Positions 1 through 8,200 of a DNA stretch of 16,118 bases are shown piece after piece. Below the pieces are notes generated by a model that saw only the letters and a list, made by a program, of their open reading frames with translations, ran no database searches and had not been told where the DNA came from. The stretch comes from DATGKD01 sp035294855. Lineage in GTDB: Bacteria; Actinomycetota; Acidimicrobiia; Acidimicrobiales; UBA8190. Each line of letters begins with the position of its first letter. Position 1 is the stretch's first letter. Position numbers and translations under genes: made by a program. The stretch is from the NCBI GenBank assembly GCA_035294855.1, contig DATGKD010000212.1, forward strand, positions 1 through 16,118. The letters run 5' to 3'.

Positions 1-2
1 CT

Positions 3-146
3 TACGTGCGGCCCTACTGGCGCGAGTGCGACAGGACCAGGGCGCTTGCACACTGGCTGCATCGCTACAACTATCACCGGGAACACACCGCTATCGGGGG
101 TCCGCCTGCGTCACGCGTCACCAACCTCCCGCGGAAGTACATCTAG
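3..146 (+). CDS. IS481-family transposase, C-terminal fragment (runs off left edge)
   Basis: This frame is open from the window edge to a TAG and encodes 47 residues beginning YVRPYWRECDR. The segment LHRYNYHREHTAIGG followed by PPASRVTNL is the typical end of the integrase-core (DDE, RNase H fold) domain of IS481-family transposases. In these proteins the conserved YN..R.H..LGG..P..R motif closes the catalytic domain. The catalytic acidic residues lie upstream, outside the window, so whether the enzyme is intact cannot be judged. The stop codon overlaps the stop of the minus-strand TetR gene by four bases. No clear TGT...ACA terminal inverted repeat is visible just after the stop, where an IS481 right end would be expected. 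It may be a complete copy, a remnant, or a related rve-domain protein. Family assignment is fairly certain. Confidence 0.85.
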   Translation, partial: YVRPYWRECDRTRALAHWLHRYNYHREHTAIGGPPASRVTNLPRKYI

Positions 147-766
147 CCCGCAGCCCGGCCCAGTCGGCTCTGCGCCGCGCGGGGCGACAGGATCCCTTCC
201 AGGCAGAACGCCACCGCCGCGTCGGCCGCCTCGACGGCGGGACGGCCCTGCTCGAGCACGAGCACGCGCGCCAGGCGATCGGTGACGCCGAGGATGGCGT
301 GCGCCAGCACTTCGGGGTCGTCCCGGCGGATCAGACCCGCGGCGATGCCCGCCTTCACGTGCGGCAGGGCGTCGGCCACGGCCTGCTCCTCGCCCTGGCG
401 GATGAGTGGCGCGAAGCGCTCCTCGGTGCGGGCGAACTCGAGAAGGACGAAGAGGTGTCGGTTGTCGTCGAGCCACTCCACCGAGGCCCGGATGCCCGAC
501 TCGATGCGGCGCACCGGGTCGGGCTCGTCCTCGATGGCCTGGCGCTGCGCCCGACGCAGGTCACGGTGGGCGTCGGCCAGGATCTGCCGGAAGAGCTCCT
601 CTTTCGAGGCGAAGTACCAGTAGAAGACGCCCTTGCCGACACCGAGGCCGTCGACGATGTCGGTGACCGACGTGGGGTGGTACCCCTGGGAGGCGAAACG
701 CCGGGCCGCGAAGTCGAGGAGCTCCTCCCGCCGTCGCTGGCCCCGCGCCGTCAGGCGGCGTGCCAT
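143..766 (-). CDS. TetR/AcrR-family transcriptional regulator
   Basis: The 207-residue product has normal TetR length. Residues about 10-58 form the TetR_N DNA-binding domain: helix 1 has RREELLDFAARRFASQGY, the helix-turn-helix reads TSVTDIVDGLGVGKGVFYWY, and KEELF follows as in the family. The remaining ~145 residues form the helical ligand-binding and dimerisation half, which is too variable to name a ligand. The ATG start immediately precedes the helix 1 region. The gene is divergent from the acyltransferase at 875, separated by 108 bp. By the usual logic of TetR regulators it may control that gene and itself, which is inference. Its 3' end overlaps the transposase stop by four bases, so its last codons may have been shaped by an insertion, although the length is not obviously short. 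Confidence 0.93.
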   Translation of the reverse strand: MARRLTARGQRRREELLDFAARRFASQGYHPTSVTDIVDGLGVGKGVFYWYFASKEELFRQILADAHRDLRRAQRQAIEDEPDPVRRIESGIRASVEWLDDNRHLFVLLEFARTEERFAPLIRQGEEQAVADALPHVKAGIAAGLIRRDDPEVLAHAILGVTDRLARVLVLEQGRPAVEAADAAVAFCLEGILSPRAAQSRLGRAAG

Positions 767-874
767 CGCACGACGACGCTATCGCCACCGGTCGCCACCA
801 ACCGTTCTGAGAGTCGTGGCTCCGAGCTCTGGCCTGGGCTCTCCGTGCCGCGGGGCGCGCTACCGTGGCCAATC

Positions 875-1612
875 GTGGCCTACTGGGCGCTGAAGGCCAT
901 CCTCAGCCCGATCTTCCTCGTCGTGTGGCGCATCCGGGTCGAGGGTCGGGCGCACGTGCCCCGTCGCGGCCCCGTCATCCTGGCCCCCAACCATGTGGCG
1001 TTCCTCGACTCGATGTTCCTGCCGCTCGTGGTGCGCCGGCGCGTCACGTTCGTGGCCAAGGCCGAATACTTCGACTCGTGGAAGACGGCGTGGTTCTTCC
1101 GGGCCGTCGGGCAGATCCCCATGCGACGCGAAGGAGGCAGCGCGTCTGAGCGCGCCCTCGCCGCGGCGCGCGACGTGCTCGACGGCGGCGACGTTCTCGG
1201 CATCTACCCCGAGGGCACCCGGTCTCCCGACGGGCGGCTGTATCGCGGCCACACCGGGGTGGCCCGCCTGGCGCTCGACTGCGGCGTTCCGGTCGTCCCC
1301 GTCGGCCTCGTCGGGACGTCGGAGGTGCAGCGCCCGGGTTCGAACCTGCCGCGGCCCTTCAAAAAGGTGACCGTGCGCTTCGGCCCTCCCCTCGACTTGG
1401 GCCGGTTCGAGGGCGCGTCACGTGACCCCATGGCCCTGCGCGCCGCCACCGACGAGCTCATGTTCGAGATCCGCGCTCTCACCGACCAGGAGTACGTCGA
1501 CCGCTACGCCAAGCGCCACGGCGTCGTGGGTGGGTCCGACGTCGCCCGGGTCCGCCACGACGGCGAGCACGAGGCGGCGGAGCCGACCGTGGAGCTCGTC
1601 AGCCGAACGTGA
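875..1612 (+). CDS. PlsC-type 1-acyl-sn-glycerol-3-phosphate acyltransferase
   Basis: The 245-residue product belongs to the PlsC/LPLAT family, which transfers an acyl chain to lysophosphatidate (or a related lysolipid) at the inner face of the membrane. All four family blocks are visible: NHVAFLD at about 39-45 (catalytic H40 and D45), GQIPMRR at 79-85, YPEGTRS at 111-117 (phosphate binding) and VPVVPVGLVG at 138-147. A hydrophobic N-terminus (YWALKAILSPIFLVVW) could anchor it to the membrane. The GTG at 875 was chosen because homology begins just after it; an in-frame GTG at 845 would add ten residues, and neither has a strong Shine-Dalgarno sequence. The frame stays open far upstream, but that part is antisense to the TetR gene. 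The 3' end overlaps the dipZ stop by 14 bp, convergently. The exact acyl acceptor is not known. Confidence 0.9.
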   Translation: MAYWALKAILSPIFLVVWRIRVEGRAHVPRRGPVILAPNHVAFLDSMFLPLVVRRRVTFVAKAEYFDSWKTAWFFRAVGQIPMRREGGSASERALAAARDVLDGGDVLGIYPEGTRSPDGRLYRGHTGVARLALDCGVPVVPVGLVGTSEVQRPGSNLPRPFKKVTVRFGPPLDLGRFEGASRDPMALRAATDELMFEIRALTDQEYVDRYAKRHGVVGGSDVARVRHDGEHEAAEPTVELVSRT

Positions 1613-3356
1613 AGTCGTAGGCCTCGACGCCGGGTGAGAAGCGCAGCACGATGGTCGACGCTTCGAACGTGGGGGAGCTCACCAGGGTGTAGAGGCGCGG
1701 GATGCCCGACACCGGCACCGTCTGCGACGGCGCGCCACCCACGCTGACCTGGACGGTGCCCGTGCCGCCCAGGACCAGGTAGACGCGGTTGGCCTGGAAG
1801 GCGAGCTCGAGGCGGGCGTCCGGGCCCGCGGTGGCCTCCTCGGATCGCACCGTCCAGGTTCCCGAGAGAGCGAGCGAGTCCGGAGGGAGCGTCGAGGGGA
1901 ACTGGTACGACGCCGCCTGGTCCGGGGTGATCGACGGCCCGGCGAAGTTCTGCAGGCGGTTGTACCCGAGGTACGACTCGGGTGTGAGGGCGCCGTTGGG
2001 CGTGACGTCCGCCACCCGGCTCGATCCCGGCAGGCGCAGGCCCGGATGGGCGGCCACGAGGAGCGAACGGATGAGGGACTCGGTCGTGCCGTAGTCGCCT
2101 TCGCCGAAGACGACGTGCCGGACCCGGCCCGTCGCGTCGATGAGGTACTCGGCGGGCCAGTACTGGTTCTGGTAGGCCGTCCACGTCTTGTAGCCGTCGT
2201 CGACGGCAATGGGGTAATGCACGCCCAGCTGGCCGGCGGCGGCCGACACGTTGGACACCACGTGCTCGAAGGCGAACTCCGGCGTGTGCACGCCGACGAC
2301 GTCGAAGCCGTCGCCGTGGTACCTCGCATACCAGGACTCCACGTGGGGCAACGCCCGTTGACAGTTGATGCAGGAGTACGTCCAGAAGTCGACGAGCACG
2401 ACGTGCCCGCGCTCACCGGCCAGCGTCAGGGGGGCGTCGTGCGGCGTGTTCAGCCACGCCGTGATGCCGGTGAAGTTCGGAGCTGCGCCGCAGTCCAGGA
2501 GGCTGCTCGAGCTGGGCGGGCACGATGCGAGTGCCCCTGTCGGCGTGCCGTGACCGGTGAACGAGGCCAGCTGGTGCTTGGCGAAGGAGTTGCCCTCGAT
2601 GTGCCGCTGCAGGGCGCTCGTGTACCCGGGCACGTCACGCTGCAGCCCGTCGGTGAGGTTGGCGGCGATCACCGCCATCATGAGGAGAAGGACGACGCCG
2701 CCGAGACGACGCGCCTGGGGGGCGTGCGAGCGGAACGCGGCCACGCGTTGGGAAAGCTTCTGGCCCGCCAGCGCGAACACGAGCAGCGGCACGGCGACCC
2801 CGAGCGCGAAGTCGAAGGTGAGCACCACGGCCTCGAGCCCCACGTGGTGCATGGCGCTCACGACCGCAATGGCCGCGAGCACGGGGCCCGCGCACGGTAC
2901 GAACACGACACCCAATCCGAGCCCGAGGACGAACGCCCCGGCGTCGCCCTTGGGTTGGCGTCTGGCCAGCCGGGCGAACGGCCGCTCGAGGACGTGACCG
3001 ATCACCGGGAAGACGAGCCCCAGACCGACGAGACCGAGGACGGCGAGACCGGCGTTGCGGAGGAAGTCCTGCGGAAGGCCGACTGTGCTGAGGAGCGACG
3101 AGCCCACCAGGGTGAAGACGCTGAAGCTCACCACCAGCCCGGCGATCACCGCGAACGGGCGGTAGCTACGGCGCCGTGGCGGGGCGCTCGCTTCCTGACC
3201 TTCCGCGTGTCCGTGCTCGGGCTCGACCTCTGTCTGGGTGCCCCGCTCCTGCGACGTGGCGCCCGCGACGAGGATCACGGGAAGCACCGGGAGGATGCAG
3301 GGCGAGATGCCGGCCACGAGCCCTGCTACGAAGCCGATGAGGTACAGCAAGACCAC
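1599..3356 (-). CDS. dipZ: DipZ-like CcdA-thioredoxin fusion protein
   Basis: The product is a 585-residue membrane protein predicted to pass electrons from cytoplasmic thiols to extracytoplasmic disulfides. Residues 1-235 are a CcdA/DsbD-type transmembrane domain with paired cysteines in GISPCILPVLP (C20) and VFVPCAGPV (C155). A charged, His/Glu-rich loop sits at about 35-63. Residues about 290-430 form a thioredoxin-like domain with the redox motif CINC (329-332) in DFWTYSCINCQRALPHVESW. The remaining ~155 residues resemble the beta-rich C-terminal domain of mycobacterial DipZ. The GTG start at 3356 is supported by GAGGGAGGAA nine bases upstream (3366-3375). It lies downstream of the glycerol kinase on the same strand, 136 bp away, so it probably has its own promoter. 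Its 3' end overlaps plsC. The domain order matches the DipZ family closely. Confidence 0.92.
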   Translation of the reverse strand: MVLLYLIGFVAGLVAGISPCILPVLPVILVAGATSQERGTQTEVEPEHGHAEGQEASAPPRRRSYRPFAVIAGLVVSFSVFTLVGSSLLSTVGLPQDFLRNAGLAVLGLVGLGLVFPVIGHVLERPFARLARRQPKGDAGAFVLGLGLGVVFVPCAGPVLAAIAVVSAMHHVGLEAVVLTFDFALGVAVPLLVFALAGQKLSQRVAAFRSHAPQARRLGGVVLLLMMAVIAANLTDGLQRDVPGYTSALQRHIEGNSFAKHQLASFTGHGTPTGALASCPPSSSSLLDCGAAPNFTGITAWLNTPHDAPLTLAGERGHVVLVDFWTYSCINCQRALPHVESWYARYHGDGFDVVGVHTPEFAFEHVVSNVSAAAGQLGVHYPIAVDDGYKTWTAYQNQYWPAEYLIDATGRVRHVVFGEGDYGTTESLIRSLLVAAHPGLRLPGSSRVADVTPNGALTPESYLGYNRLQNFAGPSITPDQAASYQFPSTLPPDSLALSGTWTVRSEEATAGPDARLELAFQANRVYLVLGGTGTVQVSVGGAPSQTVPVSGIPRLYTLVSSPTFEASTIVLRFSPGVEAYDFTFG

Positions 3357-3365
3357 CGGGTGGCG

Positions 3366-3375
3366 TTCCTCCCTC
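3366..3375 (-). promoter_or_regulatory. Ribosome binding site of dipZ
   Basis: The minus strand reads GAGGGAGGAA, a strong Shine-Dalgarno match, nine bases before the GTG at 3356. It decides the start codon of dipZ. Confidence 0.8.
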
Positions 3376-3454
3376 GGGTCGGCCGTTCGCCACGGCCGAG
3401 GTCACTTGACGAACGGTCATCGTAGGGAGGACGGCCGCCAATTCGGCGTCGCGC

Positions 3455-3511
3455 GGCACGGCCGTGCGTCAGGTGGCCGGCACGGCCGTGCGTCAGGTGG
3501 CCGGCACGGCC
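3455..3511. repeat. 24-bp tandem repeat across the kinase stop codon (2.4 copies)
   Basis: Two perfect adjacent 24-bp copies (3455-3478 and 3479-3502) are followed by nine bases of a third (3503-3511). Each begins GGCACGGCCGTG, which contains the 10-bp palindrome CACGGCCGTG. The kinase stop (minus-strand TGA, 3493-3495) lies in the copy nearer the gene. The other copy carries the same last codons and TGA downstream, so the gene end appears to have been duplicated in tandem without altering the protein. Replication slippage would explain it. The palindromes could form small hairpins in the transcript, but no T-tract follows to call a terminator. Confidence 0.85.
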
Positions 3512-5025
3512 CAGCGCAGCGAGCGTTCCACCGCGCCGCGCCATCCGGCGTACGCGGTGTCCGCAGCGAACGGCGTCGCCTGGGGCTCGAACGCCGCCTC
3601 CTCGGACCACAGCGCGGTGAGGTCGTCCAGGCTGCCCCACACACCTTCGGCCAAGCCGGCCAGGGTCGCGGCGCCGAGCGCGGTGATCTCGGTGGTGGCC
3701 GGGCGGGCGACGTGCACCCGCAACTGGTCCGCTTGCAACTGCAGCAACAGGTCCTGCGCGGACGCCCCGCCGTCCACGCGCAGCGTCGACAGGTCGCCGC
3801 GCGCGTCGCCTTCCACTCGGCGCATGGCCTCGACGACGTCGCGCACCTGGAACGCGATCCCCTCGAGGACGGCGCGCGCCACGTGCGGCGCGCCGAGACC
3901 GCGCGAGAGCCCGGTGATCGTCCCGCGTGCATAGGGATCCCACCACGGGCTGCCGAGGCCGGTGAACGCGGGCACGACGTAGACACCGCCTGAGTCGGCG
4001 ACCTGCGACGCGAGCGGCCCGATGCCGGCCGCGTCGTCGATGATCCCGAGCCCGTCGCGCAGCCACTGGATGGCGGCGCCGGTGACGAACACCGCGCCCT
4101 CCAACGCGTACGCCACCGGTGACGAGCCGCCGCGCTCACCGAGGTCCCACGCGACGGTGACGAGGAGCCCCTCCGGAGGCGGCGGGCACCGCTCACCGAC
4201 GTTCAGCAGCACGAACGTCCCCGTCCCGTAGGTCGCCTTGGCCATGCCGGGGGAGAAGCACGCCTGGCCGAAGAGCGCGGCCTGCTGATCGCCGGCGACG
4301 CCGCTCACGGGTACGCCCGCGAGGGGCCCACGGCGCCGCCCGAGCTCGCCGCCCACCGTGCCGAACCGCCCGCACGACGGGCGCACCTCGGGCAGTGCGC
4401 CGAGCGGGACGCCGAACACATCGGCGAGCTCGTCGGACCACCGCAGCGAGCGGATATCGAAGAGCGACGTGCGCGCCGCGTTCGTGGCGTCGGTGGCGAG
4501 GACGCCACCGGCGGCACCGCCCGTGAGGTTCCAGATCACCCAGGCGTCGACGGTGCCGAGCACGAGGTCGTCGTCGGCCGCCACGCCGCCGGGCCCGAGG
4601 AGCCACGCCATCTTCGTGGCCGAGAAGTACGGGTCGAGGACGAGGCCGGTCTGCTCGCGCACGAGCGTCAAGTGGCCCGCGGCGCGCAGCTCGTCGGTGT
4701 GTTCGGCCGTCCGCCGGTCCTGCCACACGATGGCCCGGTGGCGGGGACGGCCGGTGAGCCGGTCCCAAGCCACCACGGTCTCGCGTTGGTTCGTGATGCC
4801 GATCGCCGCCACGGTCTCGCCCACGGCGCGCAACCGGGTCGCCACGTCGGACAGGGTGAGCTGCACGAGGTCCCAGATCTCCGCGGCGTCGTGCTCCACC
4901 CATCCGGGCCGGGGGTAGTGCTGGGTGAGCTCGCGATGGGAGGTGTCGGTGACGTCCCCGGACTCGTTCACGGCGAGCGCCCGGACCCCGCTCGTCCCCG
5001 CGTCCACGGCGATCACCCGCCCCAC
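3493..5025 (-). CDS. glpK: Glycerol kinase (FGGY carbohydrate kinase family)
   Basis: The 510-residue product has glycerol kinase length and would phosphorylate glycerol to sn-glycerol 3-phosphate with ATP in the cytoplasm. Both actin-fold halves are present. Visible motifs are DAGTSGVRA (8-16, phosphate loop), GWVEHDAAEIW (41-51), NQRET (79-83, substrate-binding Arg-Glu), DPYFSATKMAWLL (131-143), GTVDAWVIWNLTGG (157-170, FGGY signature), AGDQQAALFGQ (244-254, catalytic Asp246) and LRVDGGAS in the C-terminal half. The phosphate loop differs from the usual DQGTTS, so a related polyol or sugar kinase cannot be fully excluded, but the rest is glycerol-kinase-like. The GTG at 5025 lacks a clear Shine-Dalgarno; a GTG three codons later (VIAVDAG) is an alternative. 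It is divergent from nrdJ. No GlpF or GlpD is nearby. Confidence 0.88.
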   Translation of the reverse strand: MGRVIAVDAGTSGVRALAVNESGDVTDTSHRELTQHYPRPGWVEHDAAEIWDLVQLTLSDVATRLRAVGETVAAIGITNQRETVVAWDRLTGRPRHRAIVWQDRRTAEHTDELRAAGHLTLVREQTGLVLDPYFSATKMAWLLGPGGVAADDDLVLGTVDAWVIWNLTGGAAGGVLATDATNAARTSLFDIRSLRWSDELADVFGVPLGALPEVRPSCGRFGTVGGELGRRRGPLAGVPVSGVAGDQQAALFGQACFSPGMAKATYGTGTFVLLNVGERCPPPPEGLLVTVAWDLGERGGSSPVAYALEGAVFVTGAAIQWLRDGLGIIDDAAGIGPLASQVADSGGVYVVPAFTGLGSPWWDPYARGTITGLSRGLGAPHVARAVLEGIAFQVRDVVEAMRRVEGDARGDLSTLRVDGGASAQDLLLQLQADQLRVHVARPATTEITALGAATLAGLAEGVWGSLDDLTALWSEEAAFEPQATPFAADTAYAGWRGAVERSLRWAVPAT

Positions 5026-5156
5026 GGTCCCGGAAAGCTACCGGTGTCCCGGTCGCGGTGAGGGGCCGAGAGCGGGCTCCGACGGCGCCCGGTGGACCGC
5101 CCGGTGCAAACCTTCGCGAGCGCCCCGCGACCAGGGAGGACACCGCCCGCGGGCCG

Positions 5157-5186
5157 TTGACAGGGCTGTAACTACAGTGCTGTAAT
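5157..5186 (+). promoter_or_regulatory. Probable nrdJ promoter
   Basis: A perfect -35 hexamer TTGACA (5157-5162) and a near-perfect -10 TGTAAT (5181-5186) are separated by 18 bp, as in housekeeping-sigma promoters. Transcription would start near 5193, about 100 bases before the nrdJ ATG. Two NrdR-like boxes begin two bases after the -10, so a repressor there would cover the start site. Confidence 0.72.
5166..5184. promoter_or_regulatory. Alternating CTGTA/TACAG palindrome within the nrdJ promoter
   Basis: Three 5-mers alternate in orientation every seven bases: CTGTA (5166-5170), TACAG (5173-5177) and CTGTA (5180-5184). They form two overlapping inverted repeats that occupy the spacer and run into the -10. 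The position suits an operator for a second regulator. It does not match the NrdR consensus or the actinobacterial LexA box that I know, so the binding protein is unknown. Confidence 0.45.
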
Positions 5187-5188
5187 GG

Positions 5189-5204
5189 CCCCCGCATCTG
5201 GTGG
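5189..5204. promoter_or_regulatory. NrdR box 1 (promoter-proximal)
   Basis: The 16-mer CCCCCGCATCTGGTGG shares 12 of 16 positions with the stronger box at 5220-5235, including the central CATCT and the GTGG end. It matches the published NrdR consensus (acaCwAtATaTwGtgt) only partly. The centre-to-centre distance of 31 bp, three helical turns, is typical of paired NrdR sites upstream of ribonucleotide reductase genes. It would overlap the transcription start. Confidence 0.62.
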
Positions 5205-5219
5205 GGCCGCACAGGGGGA

Positions 5220-5235
5220 CCACAACATCTTGTGG
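5220..5235. promoter_or_regulatory. NrdR box 2 (promoter-distal)
   Basis: CCACAACATCTTGTGG agrees with the NrdR consensus acaCwAtATaTwGtgt at 12 of 16 positions, including CAC.A and T.GTG. It lies in an 18-bp element with seven-base inverted arms (ACCACAA and TTGTGGT, 5219-5236). NrdR is the Zn-ribbon/ATP-cone repressor of ribonucleotide reductase genes. Its own gene is not in the window. Confidence 0.75.
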
Positions 5236-5291
5236 TTTGGCGGCCGCTTCCGGCACGTACGCTAGAAACTTAGGAAAGGGTGGGAGAGGAC

Positions 5292-8200
5292 ATGGCCATC
5301 GCCCCGCAGCGGACCTCGATCGGCATCAGGCGGCGGTTCACCACCGAGGGGGTCCACCCCTACGACGAGGTCGTCTGGGAGCGGCGCGACGCGCGCATCA
5401 CCGACTACCGCGACGGCTCGGTGGCCTTCGAGCAGCTGGGCGTGGAGGTCCCCGCCGGCTGGAGCGTGAACGCCACCAACATCCTCGCCCAGAAGTACTT
5501 CCGCGGCACCCCGGGCACGCCCGAGCGCGAGTGGTCGCTCAAGCAGGTGTCCGACCGCGTGGCGGACACGATCACCGGTTGGGGGACCGCCGACGGCTAC
5601 TTCGAGGACACCGCCGAGGCGGAGGCCTTCCGTGACGAGCTGAAGCACATCATCGTGACGCAGAAGGCCGCCTTCAACTCGCCGGTGTGGTTCAACATCG
5701 GCGTGCACGGCGTGCCGCAGCAGGCGAGCGCGTGCCAGCCGTACCACGCGCTCGTGAGCACGCCCGATGGGTTCGTGCCCATCGGTCGGCTCGTGGCCGA
5801 CCAGGCCGTGGGGGCGGCGGTCTTCGACGCCTCCGGCGTGACGCACGTGGTGGCCGTGAAGCACAACGGCCAGAAGCCGGTGCTGCGCATCCACACCGAA
5901 GCGGGACACGAGCTGGACGTCACGGCGGACCACCTCGTCTGGCGGTGCGCGGACGACATGGCGTGGGACGGTGCCGATGGCTCGGCCGGTGCCGCGCATT
6001 CGGCGGTTGCGGGCTCGGTGGAGACGGTGGGCTCGGTGCTCGTCGCCTCCCGGCCCGGGCTGTTCGTGCCCGCCGGCGACCTGCGCCCCGGTGACGAGCT
6101 CGAGTGGTGCGACGTGGAGTCCTTCGGCGCGCCGCGCGACCGCACTGCCGTCGTCGGCATCGAAGAGATCGGCCCGATGGACGTCTACGACATCCAGACC
6201 GAGAGCGGTGAGTACCTGAGCTCGGACCTGCGGGTCCACAACTGCTTCATCCTGGCCGTCGAGGACTCGATGGACTCCATCCTCAACTGGTACCGGGAGG
6301 AAGGGATCATCTTCAAGGGTGGCTCGGGCGCCGGCGTCAACCTGTCGAGCATCCGCGGTTCGACCGAGCGGCTGCAGGGCGGCGGCACGGCGTCGGGCCC
6401 CGTGTCGTTCATGCGGGGCGCGGACGCGTCGGCCGGGACGATCAAGTCGGGTGGGAAGACCCGTCGCGCCGCCAAGATGGTCATCCTCGACTCCGATCAC
6501 CCCGACATCGAGGACTTCATCTGGTGCAAGGCGATCGAGGAGCGCAAGGCGCGGGTCCTGCGCGACGCCGGCTTCGACATGGACCTCGACGGCTCAGACT
6601 CGTTTTCGATCCAGTACCAGAACGCCAACAACTCCGTGCGGGTCACCGACGAGTTCATGCAGGCCGTCGTGGACGACGGCGACTGGACGCTGCTCGCCCG
6701 CACCGACGGCTCAGCCGTCCGCACGGTGCGCGCCCGTGACCTCTTCCGCCAGATCGCGCACGCCGCGTGGGAGTGTGCCGATCCCGGCATGCAGTTCGAC
6801 ACGACGATCAACCGTTGGCACACCGCACCCAATGCAGGTCGGATCAACGGAAGCAACCCGTGCAGCGAGTACGTTCATCTCGACAACAGCGCGTGCAATC
6901 TGGCCAGCCTGAATCTCCTGAAGTTCCTCCAGAGCGACGGCACGTTCGACGTCGAGGGATTCAAGGCGACCGTCGACGTGATCTTCACCGCTCAGGAGAT
7001 CCTCGTCGGGAACGCCGACTACCCGACCGAGAAGATCGCCGAGAACTCACGCCGGTACCGGGAGCTCGGCATCGGCTACGCCAACATCGGCGCCCTCCTG
7101 ATGGCGCAGGGCCTGCCCTATGACTCGGACGAGGGGCGCACGTGGGCGGCCTCCATCACCGCGCTCATGACCGGACAGGCGTACGCCACGTCGGCACGGA
7201 CCGCATCACGGATGGGGCCGTTCGCCGGCTTCCACGCCGACCGGGCGGCGATGCTGAACGTGCTGCGCATGCACCGCGCCGAGGTCGCCAAGATCGACGA
7301 GGAGCTCGTGCCGACCGAGCTGCTCTCGGCGGCCCAGGAGGCGTGGGACAGCGCGGTCGAGCTCGGCGAGCAGTTCGGTGTGCGCAACTCCCAGGCGAGC
7401 GTGCTCGCCCCGACCGGCACGATCGCCCTGCTCATGGACTGCGACACGACCGGGATCGAGCCCGATCTGGGCCTCGTCAAGACCAAGAAACTGGTCGGCG
7501 GGGGCACCATGTCGATCGTCAACCAGACGATCCCCCGCGCGCTCGCCCGGCTCGGCTACTCACCCGAGCAGGTCGAGGACATCGTCGCCTACATCGACCA
7601 GCACAAGTCGATTGTGGGAGCCCCGCACCTCGCGGCTGACCACCTGCCGGTGTTCGCGTGCTCGATGGGGGACAACACGATCCACTACGAAGGCCACGTG
7701 CGGATGATGAGCGCCGTGCAGCCGTTCATCTCGGGCGCGCTCTCGAAGACCGTCAACATGCCCGAGGACGCGACCGTGGAAGACGTCGAGCAGCTCCACA
7801 TCGACGCGTGGCGCATGGGCATCAAGGCGATCGCCATCTACCGCGACAACTGCAAGGTCGCCCAGCCGCTGTCGACGACGAAGAAGGAAGGTGTCGTCGT
7901 CGGCGAGGGCGGCGACTTCTCGATGCCCGGGTCGGAGGCGGAGGCGAAGGACCGCGAGGCGGCGGCCAAGATCGCCGAGCTCGAGGCGGCGTTGGCCAGG
8001 GAGCAGGGACGGCCTCGCGACACGGTCCTCGTGGGAGCCGTGCGCGAGCGCCTGCCCCGCCGGCGGAAGTCGAACACGTTCGCCTTCCGGGTGGCGGACT
8101 GCGAGGGCTACGTCACGGTCGGCGAGTACGACGACGGCCGGCCCGGCGAGGTCTTCATGAAGGTCTCGAAGCAGGGTTCCACCCTGGCCGGGATCATGGA

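Noticed and set aside
26..874. In-frame open extension of the acyltransferase towards the left edge
   Set aside because: It is antisense to the TetR gene, has no acyltransferase homology and is low-complexity. The real protein begins near 875.
767..874. TetR operator between the regulator and plsC
   Set aside because: Only short, imperfect repeats (for example the direct TCGCCACC/GGTCGCCACC) are visible, not a convincing palindrome.
2046..3425. Long plus-strand open frame opposite dipZ
   Set aside because: Its product is Glu/His/Arg-rich without domains, while the minus strand encodes a clear CcdA-thioredoxin protein. It is a by-product of high GC.
5026..5291. B12 (cobalamin) riboswitch before the B12-dependent reductase
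   Set aside because: I could not find the conserved B12-box or a long structured leader. The ~100-base leader is mostly occupied by the NrdR-like boxes.
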